Source: DATJGR01 sp963780795
Lineage (GTDB): Bacteria > Pseudomonadota > Gammaproteobacteria > Pseudomonadales > Azotimanducaceae
Direction: 5' to 3'
Assembly (NCBI GenBank): GCA_963780795.1
Contig: CAWADH010000003.1
Span: forward strand, 1-64,000
Length of the DNA stretch: 64,000 nucleotides
Shown here: positions 34,685 through 43,891 of the stretch, in pieces
How positions within the stretch are numbered: the stretch's first letter is position 1
Layout: each line of letters opens with the position of its first letter
Position numbers and translations under genes: made by a program
Notes under the pieces: generated by a model
Told to the model about the DNA's origin: nothing
The model's input: only the letters and a program-made list of their open reading frames with translations
Databases searched by the model: none

Positions 34685-36136
34685 ATGGACGGGACGGCCG
34701 CATCCGCCTCGCCCCTACCGCACAGCGTTCGCATCCCGCTGTGGACGCACATCAACTACTCCATTGGTACGATGGCGCCGAGCGCGCTGATCGTGTTCTC
34801 GCGATCGTTCCTGCTGTTCTTCTACTCGCAGGTGGTCGGGCTCGACGCGTGGCTCGCCGGCATCGCGCTGACCATCGGCCGCTTGTGGGATGCGGTCTCG
34901 GACCCGTTGATGGGCGCGATATCCGACCGCACGCGTTCGCGCTGGGGACGCCGGCGCCCGTACATCGTGCTCGGCGCCCTGCCGCTCGCGCTTTCGTACA
35001 TTGCGCTCTGGGTGCCGCCGCTCGGCTGGTCGCAGGCGTCGCTGTTTGGTTATCTGGTCGCGACGGACATCCTGTTCAACACGCTCGTTACCGTCGTAGT
35101 GATTCCGTATACGTCGCTCGGCGCAGAACTGTCCACGGACTACCACGAGCGCACGCGCGTGACCGCCATACGCGTGCTGTTCTACCAAATCGGCTGGTTC
35201 ATGGGCGCGGTCGGCGTGCGCGTGAATCAGATGCTTCTCGATACGGCGCATCAGGTGGGCGGCGTCTGGGCCACGGTGCTGAGCTTCCGCGACGGCTATG
35301 CGATGTGCGCGGTCGTGTTCGGGGCGATCACCGTGGTCTCGCTCGTGTGGTCCGGCTATGCCGTGAAGGAAAACGCAGCAACCGGGCAACGCGCGGCGCT
35401 CGGGTTCATCGGCGCGTATCTGCGCACGCTGAAGAACAGGACCTTCATGCTGGTCGTGCTCGCGTTCCTGATCGCGTCGCTGTTCGAATCGATCGGCTTC
35501 TCGATCTTTCCGTTCCTGATCGGGTTCTGGTACTACCAGGGCGACATGCAGGCCATGAACAACAACCTGCTGTGGATCATGATGCCGCTGTTCTTCGTGT
35601 CGTTCCCGGCGGTGTGGTTCTGGACCGTGCTGAGCCGCCGCATCGGCAAGAAGCAGGCGATTCTGGCCGGCGCCGCGGCGAGTGCCATCACCATCGTGAT
35701 GCACTATCCGATGATCACGCCCTATTACCCGAACCTGATCTGGATCGTGATGATCCTGTTCGGCTGGGCGATCGCCAGCATGAATTTCCTGATCAGTTCG
35801 CTCGTACCCGACATCGTCGACGAGGAAGAACTCGCCACGGGCGGCGTGCGCCGCGAGGGGTCGTTCTTCGGGATGCAGTCGTTCGTCTCGAAACTCGGCG
35901 GCGCGCTCGGGCTCGCCGTGGTAGGTGGTGTGCTGAGCCTGATCGGTTTCGTACCGGGCGCAGCGCATCAGTCGGAGGGAACGCTCGACTGGATCCGCAT
36001 CCTGTTTTCGTGGTTCCGAGCCGCCGGTTATCTCGTCGCGTTCCTGTTGCTTCTCGCCTATCCTCTCACCGAGATTCGCGTGAAGGCGATCCGTGCGGCG
36101 CTCGATGCACGCGGGTCTACGGCAAATGGTAACTGA
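34685..36136 (+). CDS. GPH/MFS (melibiose-carrier-like) transporter
   Basis: 483 residues; 12 membrane segments. GPH-family signs are SDPLMGAISDRTRSRWGRRRPY and PYTSLGAELSTDYHERTR, then a large hydrophobic C-terminal half with PDIVDEEELATG. It is probably a cation-symporter for glycosides, steroids or other small organics. The first codon could be the TTG at 34673, four codons upstream, directly after the amidohydrolase stop; the ATG at 34685 is the simpler choice. No clear ribosome site was seen, so coupling to the gene upstream is likely. Confidence 0.84.
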   Translation: MDGTAASASPLPHSVRIPLWTHINYSIGTMAPSALIVFSRSFLLFFYSQVVGLDAWLAGIALTIGRLWDAVSDPLMGAISDRTRSRWGRRRPYIVLGALPLALSYIALWVPPLGWSQASLFGYLVATDILFNTLVTVVVIPYTSLGAELSTDYHERTRVTAIRVLFYQIGWFMGAVGVRVNQMLLDTAHQVGGVWATVLSFRDGYAMCAVVFGAITVVSLVWSGYAVKENAATGQRAALGFIGAYLRTLKNRTFMLVVLAFLIASLFESIGFSIFPFLIGFWYYQGDMQAMNNNLLWIMMPLFFVSFPAVWFWTVLSRRIGKKQAILAGAAASAITIVMHYPMITPYYPNLIWIVMILFGWAIASMNFLISSLVPDIVDEEELATGGVRREGSFFGMQSFVSKLGGALGLAVVGGVLSLIGFVPGAAHQSEGTLDWIRILFSWFRAAGYLVAFLLLLAYPLTEIRVKAIRAALDARGSTANGN

Positions 36137-36180
36137 CACGCGGTATCGGCAGGCGGCCGCAGCACGATAGGATCGTTAGT

Positions 36181-37242
36181 ATGGCGCAGGAACAGAGCGG
36201 AACCGCGGGCGACACCATCGCAGTGAAGGACGCACATCGATTCGATGAAGCGCGCCTGGAGGAATATCTGCGCGCGTCGATCGACGGCTTCGAAGGACCT
36301 CTCACGGTGAGGCAGTTCGAAGGCGGCCAGTCGAACCCGACCTACTTCCTGACGACGCCCGCGCACAACTATGTGCTGCGTCGCAAACCGCCGGGACAGC
36401 TCATGAAGTCGGCCCACGCCGTGGAACGCGAATACCGCGTGATCCACGCGCTGAATCAGACCGATTTTCCGGTACCGCATGCGTACGTGCTGTGCGAAGA
36501 CCCCGACGTCATCGGCACTTCGTTCTTCGTGATGAGTCACGTACCGGGGCACGCGCGCACCGACCCTTCTATGCCCGATCTGAAGCCGGCCGCTCGGAGC
36601 AGCCTGGTGCATTCGTACATCGACACGCTCGCAGCGCTGCATTCGGTCGATCACGTCGCGTTGGGGCTCAGCGACTTCGGCCCGCCCGGCAACTACTTCG
36701 CGCGCCAGGTATCGCGCTGGTCGCGGCAATATCGCGAAACCGAAACGGAGAAGCTGCCGGAAGTGCACGAACTGATCGCGTGGCTCGAAGGCGCGATTCC
36801 CGAACAGACGCGCACCACCATCGTTCACGGCGACTACAGCTTCCACAATCTGCTGTGCCATCCCAGCGAGCCTCGCCTCGCGTCGGTGCTCGACTGGGAA
36901 TTGAGTACCATCGGCGACCCGCTCGCCGACTTCACCTACTTCACGCAGCCGTGGTTTGCGCCGCCGGGCGAACGCAGCCTCGGCGGCCGCGATCTCGCCG
37001 CGCTCGGCATTCCAGAGTATGGCTCCCTGCGCGATCGCTACTGCGAACGCACCGGGCGTTCCGGATTGCCGAACGAATCCTTCTACCGCGCCTTTCATGC
37101 TTTTCGCAGCGGCGCGATTCTGCAGGGCATCATCCGGCGCGCGCTCGACGGCACCAATGCGAGCGCCCTCGCCGCCCAGTTCAAGCCAGCCGACGTGCGC
37201 GCCGGCGCGATCCGCGGTCTGGAATACGCTCGACGCGGATAA
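36181..37242 (+). CDS. Phosphotransferase-family (APH/ACAD10-like) protein
   Basis: 353 residues, aminoglycoside-phosphotransferase/choline-kinase fold of the ACAD10/11 N-terminal type. The glycine-rich start FEGGQSNPTYFLTTPAHNYVLRRKPPG, the catalytic HGDYSFHNLL and the metal-binding VLDWELSTIGDPLAD are all present. Homologues in bacteria sit beside acyl-CoA dehydrogenases and phosphorylate hydroxyacyl-CoA-type substrates or unknown small molecules. No antibiotic-resistance role is implied. Confidence 0.88.
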   Translation: MAQEQSGTAGDTIAVKDAHRFDEARLEEYLRASIDGFEGPLTVRQFEGGQSNPTYFLTTPAHNYVLRRKPPGQLMKSAHAVEREYRVIHALNQTDFPVPHAYVLCEDPDVIGTSFFVMSHVPGHARTDPSMPDLKPAARSSLVHSYIDTLAALHSVDHVALGLSDFGPPGNYFARQVSRWSRQYRETETEKLPEVHELIAWLEGAIPEQTRTTIVHGDYSFHNLLCHPSEPRLASVLDWELSTIGDPLADFTYFTQPWFAPPGERSLGGRDLAALGIPEYGSLRDRYCERTGRSGLPNESFYRAFHAFRSGAILQGIIRRALDGTNASALAAQFKPADVRAGAIRGLEYARRG

Positions 37243-37357
37243 GGTGCGAGCGGTCACACGCGCGCCAACCCTCCACCCGCTTTTGGCCGTTTAAACGTGT
37301 CGCCGCTTGCGCGGCTCCGATAGACTGCCCCGGCTGAACTACGGATATGGAGACCCG

Positions 37358-38512
37358 ATGACGGATACGACAACCCACGCCCCGATCAACTGGGTCACGA
37401 CGATCCTCTTCTCGACGACGTTCGTCGCAGCAGTGATCGGCGTACCGTTGTACGGCTGGCTGGTCGGCTACTCCGCCGCCGCCTGGGTCTGGTTCACGGT
37501 CTTCCTGATTGCGTCCGGCTTGTCGATCACCGCCGGCTATCACCGTCTCTGGTCGCACCACGCCTACGAAGCACACTGGTCGGTGCGCCTGTTCTTCATG
37601 CTGTTCGGCGCGATGACGATCCAGAACAGCATCTATATATGGGCCGCCGGACATCGTCCGCACCACCGCTTCGTCGACGACGAAGACCTCGATCCGTATT
37701 CGTCGCGCCGCGGCATGTGGTTCTCGCACATCGGCTGGATGCTGCGCAGCTACGCGAGCGGCGTGCCCGATTTCAAATACGTGAAGGACCTGGAACGCGA
37801 TCCGATCGTGATGTTCCAGCACAACCACTACGTGCCGATCGTGCTGGCGATGAACATCGCATTGCCGTTGCTGGTCGGCGTGCTGTCCGGCGATGTCTGG
37901 GGCACGCTGATGCTCGCCGGCGTGCTGCGCCTGGTGGTCAACCATCACGTGACGTTCTTCATCAACTCGCTCGCGCACGGTTGGGGGCGCCAGCCGTACA
38001 CCGACCAGAACACGTCGCGCGACAATCCGATCCTCGCGTTCTTCACTTACGGCGAGGGTTACCACAACTTCCATCACCTGTTCGCGAGCGACTATCGCAA
38101 CGGCATCCGCTGGTGGCAGTGGGATCCGACGAAGTGGCTGATCCGCGCGATGTCGATGCTGGGGCTCGCGTCGAAGCTGCGCGTCACGCCATCGGTCGCA
38201 ATCGAACAGGCGCGCCTCGACATGCAGTTCAACCGCGCGCAGGTCAGCGTCGCGAAACACGCCGCGCGCGGCGACGGCTATGCAACCGAACTGCGCGATT
38301 TCGTCACGCGCGAGTACGACGCATTCACCGCCACGCTCGCCGAATGGTCGGCGGCCCGCGATGCATGGATCGCCGCCACGCGGGAACAGGTGGCCGAACA
38401 GCTCGAACGAATCGACTTCACCGCCTACGCGCGCGAAATCGAACAGCGCCTACGCGCGCAGCGTCGGCGCGTCGAGCGGATGCTGATGATGGCGCAAACG
38501 CAGGGCGCCTGA
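37358..38512 (+). CDS. Membrane fatty-acid (acyl-CoA delta-9-type) desaturase
   Basis: 384 residues. The three His boxes are HRLWSHH, HRPHHRF and HNFHHLF, with the membrane-type extra motif NSLAHGWG and four to five membrane segments. It inserts a cis double bond into an acyl chain using diiron and O2. The ATG at 37358 has GGAGAC upstream. The C-terminal ~90 residues form a helical extension (QVAEQLERIDFTAYAREIEQ) beyond the desaturase core. A GC hairpin (38503-38518) spans the stop codon. Confidence 0.9.
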   Translation: MTDTTTHAPINWVTTILFSTTFVAAVIGVPLYGWLVGYSAAAWVWFTVFLIASGLSITAGYHRLWSHHAYEAHWSVRLFFMLFGAMTIQNSIYIWAAGHRPHHRFVDDEDLDPYSSRRGMWFSHIGWMLRSYASGVPDFKYVKDLERDPIVMFQHNHYVPIVLAMNIALPLLVGVLSGDVWGTLMLAGVLRLVVNHHVTFFINSLAHGWGRQPYTDQNTSRDNPILAFFTYGEGYHNFHHLFASDYRNGIRWWQWDPTKWLIRAMSMLGLASKLRVTPSVAIEQARLDMQFNRAQVSVAKHAARGDGYATELRDFVTREYDAFTATLAEWSAARDAWIAATREQVAEQLERIDFTAYAREIEQRLRAQRRRVERMLMMAQTQGA

Positions 38513-38518
38513 GCGCCC
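38503..38518. terminator. Short GC hairpin over the desaturase stop
   Basis: GGGCGC and GCGCCC form a six-base stem with a four-base loop straddling the stop codon. There is no T tract, so it is a weak candidate 3' end for the desaturase transcript, or a shared barrier with the convergent enoyl-CoA hydratase gene. Confidence 0.3.
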
Positions 38519-38534
38519 CGCTGCGCCGCTCGCA

Positions 38535-39332
38535 CTACTTTCTGGCGCGCGCCGCTTTGAAGTCGGGATCGCGCTTCTCCAGGAACGCGCTGATTGCTTC
38601 CTTGTGCTCCGGCGACGTGTAGCACTGCGTCAACGCCGCAATCTCCCGTTGCTGTACCAGGCGCGTGTCGCCTTCCGCGGCATTCTGCGTCAGCAGTTGT
38701 TTGACCATCCGCAACGCGCCTTGCGGGTTCTCACCCATCGCCCGCGCCGCATCTTTCGCGGCTTTCAACAGATCTGCCGGTTCGACGACTTTGTCGACCA
38801 GACCGATCTCTTTCGCTTCGTCGGCGCTGATCGTTTTGCCGGTCAGCATCAGTTCGCTCGCCGCGCCAAAACCGCAACGCAGCGCCAGAAAGTGCGAACT
38901 CGCGAGTTCCGGCACCAGACCCATCTTGATGAACCGCACGCTGAGCTTCGCGCCGCGCGCGGCGATCAGCATGTCCATCGGCAGCACCTGCGTGAGACCG
39001 ACGCCAATAGCGGCGCCGTTGATCGCCGCGACGAGCGGCTTCGAGCCGCGTACGAATTCGACCCAGTCGCCGGTGCGCGCGCCCTGCCGCGCCGTCGATC
39101 GATTCTCCGATTGCGCCTTGAACACCGCTTCGATGTCGGCGCCGGCACAGAAGCCGCGACCCGCTCCAGTGACCACGATCGCGATGATGTCGTCGTTGTC
39201 GTTCGCTTCGCTGATCGCGGCCGTCATGTCCGCGCTCATCTGATACGTCCACGCATTCAGCTTCTCCGGGCGGTTCAGCGTGATCGTCAGAATGCCGTTG
39301 TCTTCGTTGGTCAGGATCGTTTCGTAACTCAT
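38535..39332 (-). CDS. Enoyl-CoA hydratase/isomerase
   Basis: 265 residues, crotonase family. Oxyanion-hole segments are GAGRGFCAGADIEAVF (about 57-72) and AINGAAIGVGLTQVL (about 103-117); the SSHFLAL/GLVPELAS region follows. It hydrates or isomerises enoyl-CoA thioesters. GGGGACACC precedes the ATG. It lies 35 bases downstream of the acyl-CoA synthetase and is probably co-transcribed with it, making a beta-oxidation-like pair. Confidence 0.91.
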   Translation of the reverse strand: MSYETILTNEDNGILTITLNRPEKLNAWTYQMSADMTAAISEANDNDDIIAIVVTGAGRGFCAGADIEAVFKAQSENRSTARQGARTGDWVEFVRGSKPLVAAINGAAIGVGLTQVLPMDMLIAARGAKLSVRFIKMGLVPELASSHFLALRCGFGAASELMLTGKTISADEAKEIGLVDKVVEPADLLKAAKDAARAMGENPQGALRMVKQLLTQNAAEGDTRLVQQREIAALTQCYTSPEHKEAISAFLEKRDPDFKAARARK

Positions 39333-39367
39333 GGTGTCCCCGATTGTTTCTCGTTGCATTGAAATGA

Positions 39368-40921
39368 TCAGATCTGTCGGCCCGCGGCCTTCCAGAATTC
39401 GTCGCGCAGTTTGCGCTTGAACAGTTTGCCCGAGTCTTCGCGCGGCAACGCGTCGCGAAACTCGATCACCTTCGGCAGCTTGTACTTTGCGATGCGGCCT
39501 TTCAGGAACTCGCGTACCTGCGTTTCGTCGAGCGACGCGCCTTGCACCCGCTGGATGATCGCCGCGAGCGCTTCGCCGAACTCTTCGTCCGGAATTCCGA
39601 ACACCGCGCAATCGAATACGCCGGGCAGTTCGTACAACTCCGTTTCGATTTCCTTCGGATAGATGTTCACCCCGCCGGAAATCACCATGTCGTTCTTGCG
39701 GTCCGACAGGTAGAGGAAGCCGTCGTCGTCGAGATAGCCGATGTCGCCGGCGGTCCACAGACCCTGGTATTCCATCGCGGCGCGCTTCGCCGGATCGTTC
39801 TGATAGACGAAATCCGGATACAACCTGAAGCGCGCGAAGATCTCACCGGGTGTGCCGTTCGGAAGTTCGTTGCGCCGCGCGTCGAACACTTTCAGTTCGA
39901 CGTGCGGCAGCGCTTTCCCAACGGTTCCGGGATGGCTCAACCAGTCGGCGGAGTTGCAGTACACCACTGCCCCGAGTTCGGTGGAGCCGTAGTGTTCGAG
40001 CAGCACCGGGCCGAACCAGTCGATCATGCGCCGCTTCACTTCCGGCGCGGTCGGCGCGGCGCCGTGCACCACCACCCTCAGGGAACTGACGTCGCAACGC
40101 TGGCGCACTGTCTCCGGCAGCCGCAACAACCGCACGAACATCGTGGCGACCGCATACGCGTGGGTAATGCGGTGCCGGTCGATCAGCTCCAGATAGCGCT
40201 GCGCATCGAAACGCGGTTCGACGACGAGTGTCGAGTTGGTATCGATGGCGCGACGGAAGAAGCCGTTCGGCGTGGCGTGATACATCGGCGCGGTCAGCAG
40301 CGCGACGATTTTCTGCGAGGGGTCGGGCTGCGAGAAGTCCATAACGAGATCGACCATCTGACCCATGCCGGCGGCTTCTTCCGGCGTCGGCGGTTTGCGC
40401 CGCACGCCTTTCGGGCGGCCGGTGGTTCCGGACGTGTAGATCATGCTGCCGGGCGACGCCACCGCCTCCGGCGGCAGCGGTTCGAACCGCGCGAGCCACT
40501 CGCCCCACTCGGTGTCGTCAGCGCGACGGCGGCCGCGCGCCGGCGCAATCGAATAAGCCGTGGCGATTTCCGGCGGGGTCTCCACCACGAACACGCGAAC
40601 CGACGCTGGGATCTGCGCGCGGATCGGCTCGAGCAGGTCGGCGTGCGCGACCAGCGCTTTCGCGCCGGAGTCTTCGAGGATGTACGCCACCTCGGGGCCG
40701 GAGAAATGCCAGTTGATCGGCACCAGGTGCACGCCGAGCCGGTTCGCTGCATAGGCCGCTTCGAAGAACGGGAAGTCGTTGCGCAGCAGCACTGCGATCG
40801 CATCGTCGTGTTCGATGCCGAGTTCGCGCAGACCGCGCGCGGCGCGATTCGCACGGTCGAGCATCTCCGGAATCGCCAGCACGCGTTCGCCGCAGATGAT
40901 CTTGCCAGGCTGGTCGTTCAT
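39368..40921 (-). CDS. Acyl-CoA synthetase (AMP-dependent ligase)
   Basis: 517 residues, ANL superfamily. Motifs: IYTSGTTGRPKGVRR (about 160-175), YGSTELGAVVY, GLWTAGDIGYLDDDGF and DRKNDMVISGGVNIYP, with the catalytic Lys in DSGKLFKRKL near the C-terminus. It activates a carboxylic acid to acyl-AMP and then acyl-CoA. The start at the ATG of MNDQPGKII is supported by homology; the 13 codons upstream look like promoter. The cyclase gene diverges from it. Confidence 0.91.
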   Translation of the reverse strand: MNDQPGKIICGERVLAIPEMLDRANRAARGLRELGIEHDDAIAVLLRNDFPFFEAAYAANRLGVHLVPINWHFSGPEVAYILEDSGAKALVAHADLLEPIRAQIPASVRVFVVETPPEIATAYSIAPARGRRRADDTEWGEWLARFEPLPPEAVASPGSMIYTSGTTGRPKGVRRKPPTPEEAAGMGQMVDLVMDFSQPDPSQKIVALLTAPMYHATPNGFFRRAIDTNSTLVVEPRFDAQRYLELIDRHRITHAYAVATMFVRLLRLPETVRQRCDVSSLRVVVHGAAPTAPEVKRRMIDWFGPVLLEHYGSTELGAVVYCNSADWLSHPGTVGKALPHVELKVFDARRNELPNGTPGEIFARFRLYPDFVYQNDPAKRAAMEYQGLWTAGDIGYLDDDGFLYLSDRKNDMVISGGVNIYPKEIETELYELPGVFDCAVFGIPDEEFGEALAAIIQRVQGASLDETQVREFLKGRIAKYKLPKVIEFRDALPREDSGKLFKRKLRDEFWKAAGRQI

Positions 40922-40992
40922 GGGGTTGTCAGCGCTCGGGGTCGACCCGCAAAGTACCACTTTCGAATTCGAAACGAGAAGGGGAACGAACG

Positions 40993-41929
40993 ATGAGCGG
41001 AACGTGGAATCCGGCGCGCATGCGCGATGTCTTCGAGCGCGTGAAGAACTGGGGCCGCTGGGGCGACGACGACGAGAACGGCGCGCTGAATCTGATCACG
41101 CCGGCGAAGCGCCGCGAAGCGGCTGCGGCCGTCGTTACCGGGGAAGTGGTGAGCTGCGCGCGCGAACTCGCGGTGCAGTCGTCGGTCGAGAATCCGAACC
41201 CCGCGCTGCACATGATGATTCAGGGCGGCGACGACTGCGTGATTCCGGGCGTCGGTCTCGAAGCGGCGATGGATTTCGTCGGCGTCGCGTTTCACGGCAT
41301 GGCCACTACGCACATCGACGCGTTGTGCCACGTCTTCGTCGACGGCCAGATGTACAACGGCTTCGCCGCGACGGAGGTGAAGAGCACCGGCGCGCGGCGC
41401 GGCAGCATCATGTGCGCGCGCGACGGCATCACGTCGCGCGGCGTGCTGCTCGACGTGCCGCGCATGCTCGGCGTCGAATGGATCGATGCGAAGAATGCCA
41501 TCACCGTGGCGCAGCTCGAAGCCACCGAGAAAGCCCAGGGCGTGCGCGTCACCGAAGGCGACATCCTGCTCGTCGCCACCGGTCGCGACGCGCGCAGAAC
41601 GAAGCACGGTCCATGGAGCCCGATGGCGGACGGTCTCGCCGGCATGCATCCGGAATGCGTCGAGTGGATACACGATCGCGGCGTCGCGGTGCTCGGCAGC
41701 GACGGCGTATCCGACGCACTGCCGAACATCGACATCCACGGCTGGGGGATGCCGATCCACCAATGCGCGCTCGTTGCGATGGGCGTGCATCTGCTCGACA
41801 ACCTGCGCCTCGACCGGTTCGTCGGACGCCTGCGCGAAGCAGAAGCGCTGGTCGTTCATGTTCACCGTTGCGCCGCTGCGGATCGAACGCGCGACCGGCT
41901 CACCGGTGAATCCGATCGCGTTGCTCTGA
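40993..41929 (+). CDS. Cyclase-family metal-dependent hydrolase, apparent one-base frameshift near 41824
   Basis: Kynurenine-formamidase-like cyclase family. Metal-binding HGMATTHIDALCH is present, with NWGRWGDDDENGALN at the front and SDGVSDALP later. The reading frame runs to 41823 and then goes out of register: from there the family C-terminus (KRWSFMFTVAPL, TGSPVNPIALL) continues in the +1 frame to a stop at 41927-41929. One surplus G in GTCGGACG would restore LDRFVDACAKQKRW and a 311-residue protein of normal length. Uncorrected, the frame runs on to 42087 with non-homologous residues. Either a sequencing error or a real inactivating mutation; inclusion as an intact gene is therefore provisional. 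Confidence 0.8.
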
Positions 41930-42231
41930 GGCATGACGCGAGCCTAGAACCACAATCGCAAGCCGTAGTCTGCTTCGCCGGCACCTTTCACGGCTTCGTC
42001 GGATACGCGAGCCTGTTGGAAGTGGGCGCACGCGCCGTGAACCTGATCTGCGACCGGATCCGGCGCACGGTGGCGCTCACGCCATAAGGGGATTCACCCA
42101 TACAGGCGCCGCAGTCTCCTCGTTAGCATCCTCATTACATCATCGGAGAAGCGCAGAATCGTCGCGTTGTACTGCGCCGCACGGACTGCGGTCCGGCACA
42201 CTAACAAAAAAAGTCCGAAGGCAGTACTTGG

Positions 42232-42268
42232 AGCCCGCAGGAGAAGTCTCGCGGGCTTTTCTTTTTCC
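42232..42268 (+). terminator. Rho-independent terminator
   Basis: AGCCCGC and GCGGGCT pair around a 12-base loop, followed by TTTTCTTTTT. This is a strong intrinsic terminator reading rightward. It would end the cyclase transcript, or an RNA starting between 42090 and 42230. Confidence 0.85.
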
Positions 42269-42277
42269 GCGCTTGAC

Positions 42278-42871
42278 CTATGGCGCGCGCAACGCAAAGT
42301 CGAATTGCACCGTGACGTCAGCGTCCGACGTGGTGACCGAATCGATCGATAGTTTATCGACGGAGATGGGCACCTCCTCACCAGCGTCCGCCAGGCGTTC
42401 GCGAATCGTGCTCAACACGTCGACGGGCGGCGGCGCCGGTACCATCGACTGAAGCAGGTCGAGCGTGTTACCCGTGGCATTGTCGTCGATGCGATCGACC
42501 CGCACGTCGGCAAGCGAGAGCGTGGTGCCCGCACCCACCAGGCGGCCCGACATTTCGACCTTCGCCGAGAGCGCATTGCCGGCGCAGCTTCCGCCCATCT
42601 CGACGCCGAGTTGCGACGACAGGTGCGCCTCGATGTGCACGCGACCGCCCGCTAACCAGGTTCGCGGCGATTCCAGATAGGCGTAACAAACGCCGTCCTG
42701 CAGGTACCAGCGGCCGTTCTTGTTGAAAACCCCTTCCACGAAGAGCCGTTGAATGCTCGCTTTGCCCACCGTCAGCGTCGCAGCGGCTACGGGAACCGGC
42801 GCGACCATCGACACGGCAAGCAGAACGGGAATCCATCGCTTGTTCGCTGGCTTGTTCATTCGTCTATTCAT
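42278..42871 (-). CDS. Exported protein of unknown function
   Basis: About 197 residues. A signal peptide (KRWIPVLLAVSMVAPVPVAAA, after a basic MNRRMNKPANKR) is followed by a mature beta-rich domain. Two cysteines (DGVCYAYLES, GGSCAGN) could form a disulfide; NTLDLLQSMVPAPPPVDVLSTIRERL and VPISVDKLSIDSVTTSDADVTVQF suggest a periplasmic lipid-binding or LPS-transport-like fold, but I do not recognise a family. A TTG one codon earlier is an alternative start, closer to the AAGGAG ribosome site. Confidence 0.72.
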   Translation of the reverse strand: MNRRMNKPANKRWIPVLLAVSMVAPVPVAAATLTVGKASIQRLFVEGVFNKNGRWYLQDGVCYAYLESPRTWLAGGRVHIEAHLSSQLGVEMGGSCAGNALSAKVEMSGRLVGAGTTLSLADVRVDRIDDNATGNTLDLLQSMVPAPPPVDVLSTIRERLADAGEEVPISVDKLSIDSVTTSDADVTVQFDFALRAP

Positions 42872-42895
42872 CAAAGCTGTTTCACTCCTTGAAAC

Positions 42896-43888
42896 CTAAA
42901 GGACACTGCGCGTGAGCGCAGGGAACACCTTGCCCACCTTCTGCAGCACGTAGTCTCCGTACGTGCCGTCGAACGCGTGCACGCTCGATCGATCCCAGCG
43001 CAGTTCGCGATCGTCGACGAACGCATCCACCGCCAGCGTTTCGATCGGCTTTACGACGACATCGAAGTTCGGATCGAAGAAGAACGGAAACGACAGGCGA
43101 TCGACGTCGCTGCGGTTCAACACCCGATGCGGCGTGGAACGATACAGGCCGCGCGTCATGCGATCCAGCATGTCGCCGATGTTGCAGACGAACGCGTCCG
43201 GAACCGGCGGCGCGTCGATCCAGCCGCCGCGGCTCTTCACCTGCAGTCCGCCCACGTCGTCCTGCTTCAGGATGGTCAGCACGCCGTAGTCCGTGTGCTC
43301 GCCGACGCCCCAACGGTCTGACGATGGGGCACGCGCCGGAATACCCGGATAGTTGAAGATGCGAAACAGGATGAGCGGATCGCGCGTATAGCGATCGAAG
43401 AAGTAATTCGCTTCAAGGCCGAGGCTCAGCGCGATGCCACCCATCAGCACGTGTGCCAGCCGCGTCATCTCTTCGAGCCACGTGAGCACTACGCCGCGCA
43501 GGTCGGGTCGCTCCGGAAACAGATTGTGCCCGTGCAGCGGCGTTCCGGCAGCCACGCGTGGATCGTGGGCGGGGAGTTCCGATCCGAAGTAGAGCCCTTC
43601 CTTGTCGTCGGGGATCCCCGACGTCAGCTCTCCACCGACCGGAAAGTAGCCGCGCCACGCGCGTCCGCCGAGATCCATCCGGATGCGCGACTTCTCTGCG
43701 GCATCGAGCGCGAAGAACGCTCTGCTCGCCGCTTCGAGCTGCGACGCGAGCGCAGCATCGATGCCGTGCCCCACTGCATAGAAGAAGCCGGTGTCGCGGC
43801 ACGCAACGCCGATCTGCTGCGCAACGCGCGCCGCTCCGGCACCGCCGTTCAGGAGCGGCGCAACGTCGATGATCGGAAGTTCGTTCAC
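42896..43888 (-). CDS. 2-oxoglutarate/Fe(II)-dependent oxygenase (isopenicillin-N-synthase family)
   Basis: 330 residues, DIOX_N plus 2OG-FeII_Oxy. The N-terminal PIIDVAPLLNG is typical. Iron ligands are His198 and Asp200 (GEHTDYGVL) and His254 (STPHRVLN); the 2-oxoglutarate-binding R-x-S is RLSFPF (Arg264). It hydroxylates or desaturates a small organic substrate. The gene lies 3 bases after the DUF3617 gene and shares its strand, so one transcript is likely. Substrate unknown. Confidence 0.9.
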   Translation of the reverse strand: MNELPIIDVAPLLNGGAGAARVAQQIGVACRDTGFFYAVGHGIDAALASQLEAASRAFFALDAAEKSRIRMDLGGRAWRGYFPVGGELTSGIPDDKEGLYFGSELPAHDPRVAAGTPLHGHNLFPERPDLRGVVLTWLEEMTRLAHVLMGGIALSLGLEANYFFDRYTRDPLILFRIFNYPGIPARAPSSDRWGVGEHTDYGVLTILKQDDVGGLQVKSRGGWIDAPPVPDAFVCNIGDMLDRMTRGLYRSTPHRVLNRSDVDRLSFPFFFDPNFDVVVKPIETLAVDAFVDDRELRWDRSSVHAFDGTYGDYVLQKVGKVFPALTRSVL

Positions 43889-43891
43889 GCT

